Shown: in pieces, positions 41,730 to 50,404 of the stretch
How positions within the stretch are numbered: position 1 is the stretch's first letter
How the letters are laid out: every line of letters begins with the position of its first letter
NCBI GenBank assembly: GCA_035540635.1
Contig: DATLGH010000045.1
Span: 54,255 to 118,254, forward strand
DNA: 64,000 bases
From: Egibacteraceae bacterium
Lineage (GTDB): Bacteria > Actinomycetota > Nitriliruptoria > Euzebyales > Egibacteraceae
Direction of reading: 5' to 3'
Notes under the pieces: generated by a model
Databases searched by the model: none
Told to the model about the DNA's origin: nothing
Seen by the model: only the letters and a program-made list of their open reading frames with translations
Made by a program: the position numbers and the translations under genes

Positions 41730-42266
41730 AGTGAGTGCTCCTGCCGCCGCTCAGTGCGCGGGGCGGTAGAGGTCACGCGCGAGGGACGCGCGCGAGCTCG
41801 GGTGGGCTGGTGCGAGGGCCCCAGCTGCCATCCGTGCGTGGGCGAACACGCCCGAAGATGAGATGCGGATGCCCGCTCATCACGTCCGGCGCCAGAGGTG
41901 GTTCGCTCGCCCTGCGGCGAGCCCGTTGGCGCGCGTGCTCCGGACGACGTATCCGCGGTCCGTCGTGCCAGTGTAGCGCTAGGCGCCGAGGTAGAGCGTA
42001 CCGCGTGTCCGTGGTGTCACGGACCGGCATTTCGCGAAAGAGCCTTACCCTCAAGTTCGGCTTGAGGGAGCTGTGCGTCCACCTCAGATCGGCTCAGTCC
42101 CTCTCCAACCATGTCGACATAACGGTAAAGTACACCTTGATCTGCTGCCGTGCCTCCGGATCGGCCCTGACCTTGTTCACCCCGTGGCGTCGCCTGCGTG
42201 CCTTAGACGCCTTCTGAAGGCGTTTCCGCTGGTAGGAGGCGGGTCAGTGGCTGGGCCGGCTCTCGG
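41730..42266. other. Long intergenic region between the DEAD-box helicase and ffh
   Basis: I find no convincing gene in these 537 nt. On the minus strand TACACT (41970-41975) could be a -10 for the helicase, giving a 5' UTR of about 235 nt. A perfect 8-bp palindrome with a 5-nt loop lies at 42048-42068 (CCCTCAAG-TTCGG-CTTGAGGG). A short inverted repeat ACGCCTTC/GAAGGCGT at 42207-42223 followed by TTCC might be a weak terminator. Confidence 0.5.
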
Positions 42267-42272
42267 TAGAAT
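42267..42272 (+). promoter_or_regulatory. -10 box TAGAAT for ffh
   Basis: TAGAAT lies 29 nt upstream of the ffh ATG. A start near 42279 leaves a short leader holding GAAGGAAG. The -35 is weak. Confidence 0.45.
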
Positions 42273-42301
42273 CGCCTGCGTCCCCCCTCGAAGGAAGAAC
42301 G

Positions 42302-43786
42302 ATGTTCGACGCGCTCAGCGACCGCCTCGACGCGGTGTTCGCCCGGCTGCGAAGCCAGGGCAGCCTGACCGAGGACCAGGTCAACGAAGGGCTGCGCGAG
42401 ATTCGCCTGGCCCTACTCGAGGCCGACGTCAACTTCAAGGTCGTGAAGGCGTTCACGAGCCGCGTGAAGGAGCGGGCCGTTGGCGCGGAGGTGAGCGAGG
42501 CGCTCAACCCTGGCCAGCAGGTGGTCAAGATCGTCCACGAGGAGCTCGTGAAGATCCTCGGCGGGATGTCGGCCCCGCTCGACCTCGGCAGCCGGTCGCC
42601 CGGCGTCATCATGCTGGCGGGTCTGCAGGGCTCCGGGAAGACCACGGCGGCTGGCAAGCTCGCGAAGCTCTTGAAGAAGAAGGGTCGCAGCCCCCTTCTC
42701 GTCGCCTGCGACCTCCAGCGTCCGGCGGCCGTCAAGCAGCTGCGGATCCTCGGCGAGCAGGCCGGCGTCCCCGTCTACGCGCCTGTGGAGTCAGGCGACC
42801 CGGTCGAGGTCGCCCGCGACTCCCTCCCAGAGGCCAAGCGCCTCGGCGCTGGCGTCGTGATCGTCGACACCGCGGGGCGGACGAACGTCGACGAGGAGAT
42901 GATGACTCAGGCCGCCGCCATCAAGGCAGCGGTCAACCCTGCGGAGACCTTCTTCGTCGTCGACGCGATGATCGGCCAGGAAGCCGTCACCGTCGCCAAG
43001 GCCTTCCAGGAGGCCGTCGACTTCACCGGCGTCATCCTCAGCAAGCTCGACGGCGACGCGCGCGGGGGCGCCGCCCTGTCGGTGGCCGAGGTGACCGGCC
43101 GGCCGATCAAGTACGCGAGCGTGGGGGAGAAGCTCGACGAGTTCGAGGCCTTCCACCCCGACCGGATGGCCGGGCGCATCCTCGGCATGGGCGACGTCCT
43201 CACCCTCATCGAGAAGGCCGAGGACGTCTACACCACCCAACAGGCCGAGCAGATGCAGGACAAGCTCCTGAAGGCGGAGTTCGACCTGTCCGACTTCCTC
43301 GAGCAGATGCAGCAGATCCGCAAGATGGGCCCGTTGCAGGGGCTGCTCGGCATGATCCCCGGCGTCGGCAAGCAGCTGAAGGACGCCGACATCGACGAGT
43401 CGCAGCTGGGTCAGGTCGAGGCCATCATCCGCTCGATGACCCCCGAGGAGCGCGCCAACCCGAAGATCCTCAACGGCAAGCGCAAGAAGCGCATCGCGCG
43501 GGGCTCGGGACGCAGCGCGCAGGAGGTCAACGAGCTGCTCCGCGGCTTCGGTGAGATGCAGAAGATGATGAAGTCACTCGGCGGCGCGCGGGGGCTCAAG
43601 GCGATGAAGCAGCTCCGCAGCAACCCCGAGCTGGCACAGCAGCTCGCCGGCGGCGGGATGCCCGGCATGGGTGGGCTCGGTGGCGGAATGGGCGGCCTGG
43701 GGACAGGGCCGGGCGCCGGAGGAGGCGCCGGCACGAAGCCGCGCAACAAGAAGGTCCCCAAGCGCAAGAAGAAGAAGAAGCGCTGA
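42302..43786 (+). CDS. ffh: Signal recognition particle protein Ffh
   Basis: The SRP GTPase that binds signal sequences and 4.5S RNA. The N domain MFDALSDRLDAVFARLRSQG is followed by the G domain GLQGSGKTTAAGKLAKLL, DLQRPAAVKQL, DTAGRTNVDEEMM and SKLDGDARGGAALS. The methionine-rich M domain has FLEQMQQIRKMGPLQGLLGMIPG and the RNA-binding RIARGSGRSAQEVNELL. A Gly/Met-rich segment and a Lys-rich end (KKVPKRKKKKKR) close the protein. Its 494 residues are normal. Confidence 0.97.
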   Translation: MFDALSDRLDAVFARLRSQGSLTEDQVNEGLREIRLALLEADVNFKVVKAFTSRVKERAVGAEVSEALNPGQQVVKIVHEELVKILGGMSAPLDLGSRSPGVIMLAGLQGSGKTTAAGKLAKLLKKKGRSPLLVACDLQRPAAVKQLRILGEQAGVPVYAPVESGDPVEVARDSLPEAKRLGAGVVIVDTAGRTNVDEEMMTQAAAIKAAVNPAETFFVVDAMIGQEAVTVAKAFQEAVDFTGVILSKLDGDARGGAALSVAEVTGRPIKYASVGEKLDEFEAFHPDRMAGRILGMGDVLTLIEKAEDVYTTQQAEQMQDKLLKAEFDLSDFLEQMQQIRKMGPLQGLLGMIPGVGKQLKDADIDESQLGQVEAIIRSMTPEERANPKILNGKRKKRIARGSGRSAQEVNELLRGFGEMQKMMKSLGGARGLKAMKQLRSNPELAQQLAGGGMPGMGGLGGGMGGLGTGPGAGGGAGTKPRNKKVPKRKKKKKR

Positions 43787-43992
43787 CCCAAGCGAGCGTA
43801 GCGTCGTAGGCCAGACCGATACGGACCTTGGTCTGAAGGCTGAATTCGCGCGTCGCGAGCCTTCGCGGTAACGGCTGATCTCCCGGCTTTCGTGGTCGCC
43901 GTCAACCCTTCGGGGATCCGGCTTCCTCAGTCATTTCGTCCCGTGGGGTACTTGTTCATCCCTCATCGTTCGGTCCAGCGAGTCGCTTGCCG

Positions 43993-44566
43993 TCACAGCC
44001 ATCCGCCGTTGTCGACCTGCAGTACGTGGCCGTTGACCGACGCTCCCATGTCGCTTGCCAGGTACAGGGCGGCGTAGGCCTGGTCGAGAGGCTTGGTACT
44101 GGGGACGGTCAGGTTCACGTACTTCTCCGCGAACTCCCACATCCCTGGTGCCACCCGTCAAGTCTCCCCTCTCTCGCGCCGCATCCATGTCGGTCTCCGT
44201 CTGTCCAGGGGCGAGCGCGTTGCAGCGGATCCCGGTGCCGGAGAACCGGATGGCGATGTTCTTCGTCATCGTGCTCACCGCAGCCTTGCTGGTCGTGTAG
44301 GCGACGCCCAAGACAGGCTTGTCTCCGTTCACGGAGGACACGTTCACGATCACGCCGTTGCCTCTGGGCATGACTTGTCGGACGGCCTGACGGCAGTAGC
44401 GGAACACGCCGAAGAGGTTGATCGCCATGACCTTCTCGAAGTGTTCGTCGGTGGCCTCCTCAATGGGCGCCATGTCGCCGAAACCGGCGTTGTTGACGAG
44501 GATGTCCACCTTGCCGAACTCCTCGATCGCGGCCGCGAAAACCTGTTGATTCATGTGGTCGTTTCC
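43993..44566 (-). pseudogene. Short-chain dehydrogenase remnant (truncated, frameshifted)
   Basis: The minus strand encodes the middle of an SDR: EEFGKVDILVNNAGFGDMAP, GVIVNVSSVNGDKPV, the catalytic VAYTTSKAAVSTMTKNIA, and RCNALAPGQTETDMD. The N-terminal Rossmann GxxxGxG region is missing. After RERGDL the frame is lost; the expected C-terminus (APGMWEFAEKYVNL, AYAALYLASDMGASVNGHVL, ending GGWL-stop) continues in another frame from about 44150 to 43993. Two defects make it a pseudogene. It lies next to two intact SDR genes. Confidence 0.8.
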
Positions 44567-44689
44567 GGGCGCGCGCCCACTGGTGAAGGACGGCGGGACG
44601 GCGGCCGCCGGCCGGACGCGACCTCCTGCGGTGAACCCCGCCCAGGTGGTCGGGAGCGCCGGCAGTCGCGTTTGGGCGCCCACGGGGGG

Positions 44690-45451
44690 TCAACTCTGCT
44701 CGGTGGGCATGATCCATAGCTCGCTGATGGCGGCGTGTCGGGGGCGGGTGACCATGTAGGTGATGCCGTCAGCGATGTCCTCCGGGTCGAGCATGCGGAG
44801 GTGGCCGTAGTTCGCTTCGATCTCTGTGATGACTTCGTCGGTGTTGTGTGAGTCGAGTTCGGTGTCGACCTTGCCGGGCTCGAGTACACCGACGCGGATA
44901 TAGCTGGTCGTCAACTCCTGGCGAAGGGCCTCGCTGAACCCGTTCAGGCCGAACTTGGTCATGTTGTAGACGCTCATGCTGGGGAAGGCGGTGCGCCCGG
45001 CGATGGAGGAGATGTTGACGATGTCCGCGACCTGGCGGGGATCGTCGCCGGCGGCTTTGCGCAGATGTGGCAGTGCCGCCTTTGTCATGTACAGCAGGCC
45101 GTGCTGGTTGACGGCGATCATCTGCTCCCACTCGTCGATGTCGGCATCCGCCGCGCGCCCGAGCAGCATCAGGCCCGCGTTGTTGACGAGAATGTCGAGT
45201 CGACCGAAGCGGTCGATGGTTGTCGCAACGGCTGCTTCGGCTTGATCGCGGTCGGAGATGTCGGTCGGGACCGGCAGGGCGGTGCCACCGGCCGACTCGA
45301 TTTCGGCCACAAGGGCGTCCAAGCGCTCTGGACGGCGGGCCAGCACAGCGACTGACGCGCCTTGTTCAGCGAGGGCCTTCGCGGTGGCGTAGCCGATGCC
45401 GCTGCTGGCTCCGGTGATGATGGCGACGGTTCCGGTGAGCTTGGCAGTCAT
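44690..45451 (-). CDS. Short-chain dehydrogenase/reductase (SDR)
   Basis: A 253-residue classical SDR with GTVAIITGASSGIGYATAKAL (cofactor), DRFGRLDILVNNAG, a catalytic Ser in DIVNISSIAGRTAF, and YNMTKFGLNGFSEALRQE (YxxxK). It probably reduces or oxidises a small alcohol or ketone with NADP(H). The ATG has AGAGGA at good spacing. It follows another SDR gene after 43 nt on the same strand and lies divergent from an XRE-family regulator. Confidence 0.92.
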   Translation of the reverse strand: MTAKLTGTVAIITGASSGIGYATAKALAEQGASVAVLARRPERLDALVAEIESAGGTALPVPTDISDRDQAEAAVATTIDRFGRLDILVNNAGLMLLGRAADADIDEWEQMIAVNQHGLLYMTKAALPHLRKAAGDDPRQVADIVNISSIAGRTAFPSMSVYNMTKFGLNGFSEALRQELTTSYIRVGVLEPGKVDTELDSHNTDEVITEIEANYGHLRMLDPEDIADGITYMVTRPRHAAISELWIMPTEQS

Positions 45452-45494
45452 GAATCTGTTCCTCTGCAGTGGATTTCCGTTGGTCGATGTCGCG

Positions 45495-46340
45495 TCAGGC
45501 GTCGTCGTGGCTGAGCGACGTCGACAGCTCTCGGTGGGCGTCGGCCTGCTCGAGTAGCAGCTGCGCCTTGGCGATGGCGGTTTCGACGGCGTCCGCACCG
45601 GCGAGCCAGCGCAGGGGCGGCTGATCGGAGTCAGCGAGCGTGACCAGCGCGGCAGCAAGCTTGGCGGGGTCGCCGGCCTGCTTGCCGTTCATGCCTTGCC
45701 ACGCCGCGATGGTCGACTTCGTGCGGTCGGCGTAGTCGTCGATGGACAGCTCGGGCCACATCGTCGAGGCACCCTCCACGAGCAGTTCGGTGCGGAAGAA
45801 CCCAGGCTCGACGATCGTCGTGGTGATGCCGTAGGGCTCGACGTCGAAGCGGAGGGACTCCATCCAGCCCTCGAGCGCGAACTTCGACGCGCAGTACGCC
45901 ACGACGAACTCTTGACCGACGAGCCCGGCCAAGGAACTCATGGTGATCACATGCCCGCTGCGCTGCTGGCGCATGGTCGGCAGGATCGCGCGGGTGACGT
46001 TGAGGGGACCGAAGAAGTTGGTCTCCATCTGGGAACGAAACTGCTCTGGGCTGATCTCCTCGAAGAAGCCCGCGTAGAAGTTGCCGGCGTTGTTGACGAG
46101 CACGTCGATGCGTCCGAATCGTTCGAGGGCTGCGTCGGTGGCAGCCTTGGCGTTGTCGGCGTCGGTGATGTCGAGGGGCACCGCCAGCAGGTCCTCGTGT
46201 TGGCCGAGAGCCTCGGTGACCTTCGTGGCGTCGCGTGCGGTCGCCACGACGGCGTGTCCTGTATTGAGCGCCGCCTTGGCGATGTCGACGCCCATGCCAC
46301 GGCCAGCGCCGGTTATGAACCACACCTTCTTGTCAGTCAT
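45495..46340 (-). CDS. SDR family oxidoreductase
   Basis: A 281-residue SDR. KVWFITGAGRGMGVDIAKAA is the cofactor motif. DVLVNNAGNFYAG, the catalytic SGHVITMSSLAGLVG and VVAYCASKFALEGWMESLRFD follow. The C-terminal extension (WLAGADAVETAIAKAQLL) is typical of the subgroup often annotated as SDR family oxidoreductase. GAGGA precedes the ATG. It is first in a run of SDR genes divergent from the XRE regulator, a common arrangement in actinobacteria. Confidence 0.92.
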   Translation of the reverse strand: MTDKKVWFITGAGRGMGVDIAKAALNTGHAVVATARDATKVTEALGQHEDLLAVPLDITDADNAKAATDAALERFGRIDVLVNNAGNFYAGFFEEISPEQFRSQMETNFFGPLNVTRAILPTMRQQRSGHVITMSSLAGLVGQEFVVAYCASKFALEGWMESLRFDVEPYGITTTIVEPGFFRTELLVEGASTMWPELSIDDYADRTKSTIAAWQGMNGKQAGDPAKLAAALVTLADSDQPPLRWLAGADAVETAIAKAQLLLEQADAHRELSTSLSHDDA

Positions 46341-46463
46341 GTCCTCATGTCCTGATGGGGTCGATGCCTTGTCGTGGCACTATTGGTAGAGGCCGTCTCA
46401 GGGGGCTACCAGGGGCCCTTGATCCAGGTACTGCCAGAACCCCCCACGGCCAGCGCCCGCGCC

Positions 46464-46469
46464 TACCAT
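46464..46469 (+). promoter_or_regulatory. -10 box TACCAT for the XRE regulator
   Basis: TACCAT is 6 nt upstream of ATG 46476 with no ribosome site, suggesting leaderless expression. Confidence 0.4.
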
Positions 46470-46475
46470 GGTCCC

Positions 46476-47363
46476 ATGGACACCCGCGACGAGATCCGCG
46501 AGTTCCTGACCTCACGCCGGGCCAGGATCACCCCCAAGGACGCGGGTCTACCCACCATCGGCGCCCATCGGCGGGTACCGGGCCTGCGCCGCGAGGAGGT
46601 CGCCCTGCTCGCCGGCGTGAGCGTCGACTACTACACGCGGCTGGAGCGCGGCAACCTTTCAGGGGCGTCTGACAGCGTCCTCGACGCGCTCGCCCGCGCC
46701 CTGCAGCTCGACGACGCCGAACGCGCCCACCTTTTTGACCTCGCGCGCAGCGCCCAGCCGACCCCAGCACGCCGGCGCCGCCGCCAACCCAAACCGCGCC
46801 TCCGGCCGGACATCCAGTGGACCCTGGATGCCATCACCGGGGCCGCCGCGTACGTGAGCAACGAGCGCCTGGACATCCTGGCCACGAACCCGCTCGGGCG
46901 CGGGCTGTTCTCCGACCTGTATGCAGGGACCGCGCGGCCGGTCAACAACGCGCGGTTCGTGTTCCTCGATCCGCGGGCCGAGGCCTTCTACGCCGACTGG
47001 GACCGCGCCGCCCGCGACACTGCCGCGATCCTGCGCTCGGCCGCCGGCCGCGACCCCCACGACCGCGACCTTTCAGACCTCGTCGGTGAGCTCTCAACGA
47101 AGAGCGAGGCGTTCCGCACCCACTGGGCCGCACACAACGTGCGCTTGCACAACACGGCCGCCAAGCAGTTTCACCACCCCGTCGTCGGCGAGCTCAGCCT
47201 GAACTTCAATCGCCTGGACGTCGCCGCCGAGCGCGGGCTGACGCTCTTTGTCTATGCCGCCGAACCCGGCTCGCGCTCTGAGGAGGCGCTGAACCTTCTC
47301 GGCAGCTGGGCGGCCATGGTCCACTCTGATGAATCGGCGCGCGCGACCGAGCCAAGCAGCTGA
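46476..47363 (+). CDS. XRE-family regulator with MmyB-like ligand domain
   Basis: A 295-residue transcription factor. The helix-turn-helix region is GLRREEVALLAGVSVDYYTRLERG, the usual form of this family. The C-terminal MmyB-type PAS-like domain shows AAYVSNERLDILATNPLGRGLFSDLY, NNARFVFLDPRAEAFYADWDRAARD and VGELSLNFNRLDVAAERGLTLFVYAAEPGS. These regulators often sit divergent from an SDR or MFS gene that they control and bind a small ligand, possibly a lipid. That fits the SDR genes here. Confidence 0.92.
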   Translation: MDTRDEIREFLTSRRARITPKDAGLPTIGAHRRVPGLRREEVALLAGVSVDYYTRLERGNLSGASDSVLDALARALQLDDAERAHLFDLARSAQPTPARRRRRQPKPRLRPDIQWTLDAITGAAAYVSNERLDILATNPLGRGLFSDLYAGTARPVNNARFVFLDPRAEAFYADWDRAARDTAAILRSAAGRDPHDRDLSDLVGELSTKSEAFRTHWAAHNVRLHNTAAKQFHHPVVGELSLNFNRLDVAAERGLTLFVYAAEPGSRSEEALNLLGSWAAMVHSDESARATEPSS

Positions 47364-48222
47364 GGCCGCCCGCAACACGTTCCCTCAAGAGCGTCCGCAC
47401 AGTTGCTGCTGCTTCCATGCAGATCGGCACGGACGTCGGCTATGTGCGTCGTCCGGCGCGCTGCTTCCTTCGACTGCAGGAGGTCGTCTGCTCCGACGTC
47501 CACGAGACGCCTGCAAGTGACGAGTCAACGAGTGCGTCGCTTTCCGGCGGTACGGAGGCTGGGATGAAGGGCATGGCCACACGCCGGGCGACCAGCCGGG
47601 CGCAGCGGACCATTCGACGCCCGAGCCGGCGACGGAGTCGAAGGTTCATGATCAGGAGAACGTCCAGGTCGCCTTGGCCGTCCGGTTCTGCTGGCACCAA
47701 CGGGGCCAGGTGGCCCTCGAGGCAGACCGCCGCTGCGCTTCCCTGACCTGCCTCGCGAGCCCGGCATATATCGGCTGGTGTTCCAGCACGTGCGAGGTCA
47801 GCACGTGTATGTCGGCGAAGCGGCAAACCTTCACCGCCGCCGCCATCGCTGTGGAGAACGCCGACAAGCTCCACAACCGGTGACCTTCTTCCTTGTCGTG
47901 CCGCTCGAAAGCGCCGTTGGAGCGCGACACCCCTATGACCAGGAGTTAGCTGAGGCGATTTCTGGTGCGAAGATGAGACGATGTCGGCAACGGCTAGGTC
48001 GCCCGTGGTGCGGCGCGGGAGAGTCCGTCGCGGCTGGAGTACGCGCGAGGCCCCGCAAATCTCTTGGAGGAGAATGGGAGGGCCCTGCTGACGGTGCCGC
48101 AGCACCTGGTATTGATGGTAGGCGCGAACGTCGAAGCGGTCCAGGTCCAGGGGTTGAACTCGGCGGGTTCGCCCGCTCTGCCTCGTCGGCATGCGTACTG
48201 CGAAGGCCTCGTCATGCCATCG
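47364..48222. other. Gene-poor stretch
   Basis: About 860 nt without a gene I can support. Open frames exist on both strands, but their translations are Arg/Pro-rich or lack any recognisable motif, and no start has both a ribosome site and typical codon bias. A minus-strand segment near 47700-47830 (KVCRFADIHVLTSHVLEHQP) reads like protein and may be a relic of an unknown gene. Confidence 0.4.
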
Positions 48223-48600
48223 TCATGTCCTTGGTTCGGAGCGGGCTGCGAGACGCTGGGCGATGGCGCTCACGTCATCGAGCTCACCTGCTAATACGGC
48301 GACGACCAGGTCGTACGCCTCGTCGTTGGTGAAGGTGAGCCGGAAGCCGTCCATGCCGTAGAAGCCGATGACGCTCGCGAGTCCCAGCCGCTTGTTCCCG
48401 TCGACGAGTGCATGGCTGCGAACCAGCGAGTGCAGCAGCGCCGCGGCCTTCTCGTGCAGGGTCGGATAGACATCTTCGCCGAAGGCGCTGGCACTGGGAC
48501 GGGCGACGGCAGCCTCAAGCAAGCCAGCATCGCGTACCTCCACCGCGGGCAGAACACGCTCCGCGATGTGGATAAGGTCCTCAACGTCGAGGAGGATCAA
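48223..48600 (-). CDS. doc: Doc-type toxin (Fic/Doc family)
   Basis: A 125-residue Fic-fold protein resembling Doc, which inactivates EF-Tu by phosphorylation. The signature is SHALVDGNKRLGLASVIGFYGM (HxxxDGNKR), with the HEKAAALLHSLV helix before it and DLVVAVLAGELDD after. The start overlaps the stop of the upstream ribbon-helix-helix gene by 4 nt, the usual antitoxin-first operon layout. Confidence 0.9.
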   Translation of the reverse strand: MILLDVEDLIHIAERVLPAVEVRDAGLLEAAVARPSASAFGEDVYPTLHEKAAALLHSLVRSHALVDGNKRLGLASVIGFYGMDGFRLTFTNDEAYDLVVAVLAGELDDVSAIAQRLAARSEPRT

Positions 48601-48800
48601 CGTCCGAGACGCTCGAGCGCCTCGGCGTACCGAGGAAGTTGCTCGTCGAGCACCTCGTCCAGCAGCTCTCGTCTGCTTGTCCGTTCGATGTACTCACGCA
48701 CCGCCTGGCGTGCTACCTCTTGCATGGAGCGGCCTTCCCGTGCTGCACGGCGCCGGAGCGCTTCGGCGTCCTGCTCGTCCAGCCGCAAGGTCATGGCCAT
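48597..48800 (-). CDS. Ribbon-helix-helix antitoxin partner of Doc
   Basis: A 67-residue protein starting MAMTLRLDEQDAEALRRRAA, a ribbon-helix-helix DNA-binding N-terminus. It continues with SMQEVARQAVREYIERTS and a C-terminal LLDEVLDEQLPRYAEALERL that probably blocks the toxin. The ATG at 48800 is used; an in-frame ATG two codons later is possible. An 18-bp perfect palindrome lies just upstream, as expected for autorepression. Confidence 0.85.
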   Translation of the reverse strand: MAMTLRLDEQDAEALRRRAAREGRSMQEVARQAVREYIERTSRRELLDEVLDEQLPRYAEALERLGR

Positions 48801-48806
48801 ATAGAA

Positions 48807-48826
48807 ACGGTATCACGACTGATACC
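48807..48826 (-). promoter_or_regulatory. Operator/promoter of the antitoxin-doc operon
   Basis: GGTATCA-N4-TGATACC (48809-48826) is a perfect 7-bp inverted repeat. On the minus strand its right half overlaps TACCGT (48807-48812), a -10-like box 6 nt before the ATG. Binding of the ribbon-helix-helix antitoxin would block the promoter. Confidence 0.6.
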
Positions 48827-49250
48827 AGCTCGTCGTGCTCGCGCCCGCAGCAGCAGCGCCGACGCGACGGCGCGGGGCTTGCGGGTACCGACCACGGTCC
48901 AACGTCCCCGCGACCCGCTCGTGACTTCGGACCATGCCGGGTTGTGCCGCGGTCGAGGTGCTGACGGTGGCGTCACCCTCCGTAGCCACCGATGAGACCG
49001 AGTGATCGCCTCCGGACCGACGCAAGACGCGCGGGGCCTCCTGCGATCTTGGCGGCAGTGCCCGACAGACGCGCGATATCGCCCGGGACGAGCGTAGTGT
49101 GCTGACATGTGCTCGGGCGTCCAGCTAACTGACTAACGGGCGTTCCGCGGTGGGTGATCTCCCGCCGCACCGCCGCACCGCCGCCCGGGCCACCCGGGTT
49201 CGTGAGGGACAGGGGCCCGCCAGGGTGCAGATGGGACGGGACGTGAAACC
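48827..49250. other. Non-coding stretch upstream of the intron remnant
   Basis: About 420 nt with no gene I can support. CCCGGG-CCA-CCCGGG near 49184 is a short palindrome. The sequence immediately before 49251 would be the 5' exon of the group II intron and shows no recognisable coding frame. Confidence 0.4.
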
Positions 49251-49863
49251 GTGTGACGTCCGCTGGCAGCGACCATCCCTGCAGCGGTCAACCTCGTATA
49301 GCCGCCGAGTGCGGCCAGAGACTCGGGCGCTTGATCGACCGAAGGAGGTGTTGATGACGTAATCGAGTCGCAAGGTCAGGTCAGGTCAGCCAGCCGGTGT
49401 AAGTCCGGTCCGGGGAGACACCTGGGTCCCTGGTAGCAATACCCCGGCGTCGGTCGCAAGGCCGCAGTCGTCGAAGCGGGGTGGCGCAACCGACCGGTCC
49501 GCAACGTGAGTGAAGCCTGAGCAAGCGTCGTAATCTCCGCCCGCCGCAAGGCGGACACGTGGGGATGCCGAGCCGCTGGCGCGGCGGTGAAGGCCACGGA
49601 AGACGTCGTTGGTCCAGGAGCCGACGTAGATGGATCCTCCGGCGCAAGGGGCGTGGAACGGTCGAAGGGTTGGCCTGGCAACTGGGGAGGCCCTCCAAGG
49701 CCCCGCCGCTGTGGGCGGCGGGAAGCGATGCGGCGCCTATAACCGGCAGAACCGGGAAGTGGCGCGGCGGCCGGCGGCCGCGGAGAGAGTCGGAGGGGGC
49801 CGTAGTACTGGTGATCTGGCGGACAGCACAACCGTCGGGGAGGGAAAAGCCCCTTCTTCATCG
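49251..49863 (+). mobile_element. Group II intron, 5' fragment
   Basis: The sequence looks like the 5' ribozyme part of a bacterial group II intron. It has a GTGTG-type 5' end at 49251 and the densely structured domain I region containing AAGTCCGGTCCGGGGAG, GGTCCCTGGTAGCAATACCC and CAACGTGAGTGAAGCCTGAG. Just before the end, a plus-strand frame (about 49778-49863) reads RESEGAVVLVIWRTAQPSGR, which resembles the region at the start of actinobacterial intron maturases. It stops abruptly at about 49863 where hydrolase sequence begins. The reverse transcriptase and domains V-VI are absent, so the intron is dead. Boundaries are approximate. Confidence 0.7.
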
Positions 49864-49864
49864 G

Positions 49865-50260
49865 GCCGCCAGCGGCCGAACCACAGCTCGTGGCCGGTCG
49901 CCAGCGGCGCGGTTGTGGCGGCCGCTTCGGCGGTGGCGAACGCACGGGCTAGGCCCAGCGGGGTGAAGACCCGGTCGTGCAGCACCTCGGCGAACCTGTG
50001 ACCGGTGACCTGCTCGACGATGGCGGCGAGCAGCGTGGGACCGCGTTTGCTGTACTCCCAGAGCTCACCAGAGGCGGCGGCGAGCTGTTGGACATCAGGT
50101 CGCGGACACGCCACTGGAGCGCGTCGGGCGGGTCGTGGACCTCGACGGCGCCGACGCCGCCGACGGACGTGCGCAGCCCGGCGGTGTGGGTGAGGGGCTG
50201 CTCGACGGTCGCTGCCTCGAACCCTGCGGGGGGACGCTCGGCGAGGCGGGCCCGGTGAGG
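49865..50260 (-). pseudogene. Serine hydrolase (beta-lactamase-related) remnant
   Basis: Minus-strand segments match the class C beta-lactamase/penicillin-binding family. VEQPLTHTAGLRTSVGGVGA is in one frame. After a frameshift near 50100, LWEYSKRGPTLLAAIVEQVT, DRVFTPLGLARAFATAEAAA and LATGHELWFGRWRPD are in another. The N-terminal SxxK nucleophile region is missing, and the C-terminus is cut by the intron fragment at about 49863. Confidence 0.75.
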
Positions 50261-50404
50261 CCACACCGGCTCGTCCCAGCCCAGCTGTCGATGCCCGCGG
50301 ACACGTCGCTGCGCACCTCCGCTGAGCAGGTGTCCGCCGCTGCAGCACCGCTCCACAAACAGCAACCGAGCAGCGCGACATGCAGCGCCCACCCGGACGC
50401 TCAC

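Noticed and set aside
41773..42054. Minus-strand open frame upstream of the DEAD-box gene
   Set aside because: There is no ribosome site and its Arg/Pro-rich content is typical of non-coding GC-rich DNA. It more likely belongs to the helicase 5' UTR.
42048..42068. Flagellar sigma-factor promoter
   Set aside because: The CTCAAGTTCGG stretch recalls such promoters, but no matching -10 (CCGATA-like) follows and no motility gene is nearby.
41730..42301. SRP RNA (ffs) next to ffh
   Set aside because: I looked for the conserved apical GNRA loop and asymmetric internal loop of SRP RNA and could not find them.
43812..43835. Terminator after ffh
   Set aside because: CAGACC/GGTCTG is only a 6-bp inverted repeat with a 12-nt loop, too weak to call.
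47440..48192. Minus-strand open frame of about 250 codons
   Set aside because: It is Arg-rich, has no motif, and competing frames look equally plausible. I describe the region as gene-poor instead.
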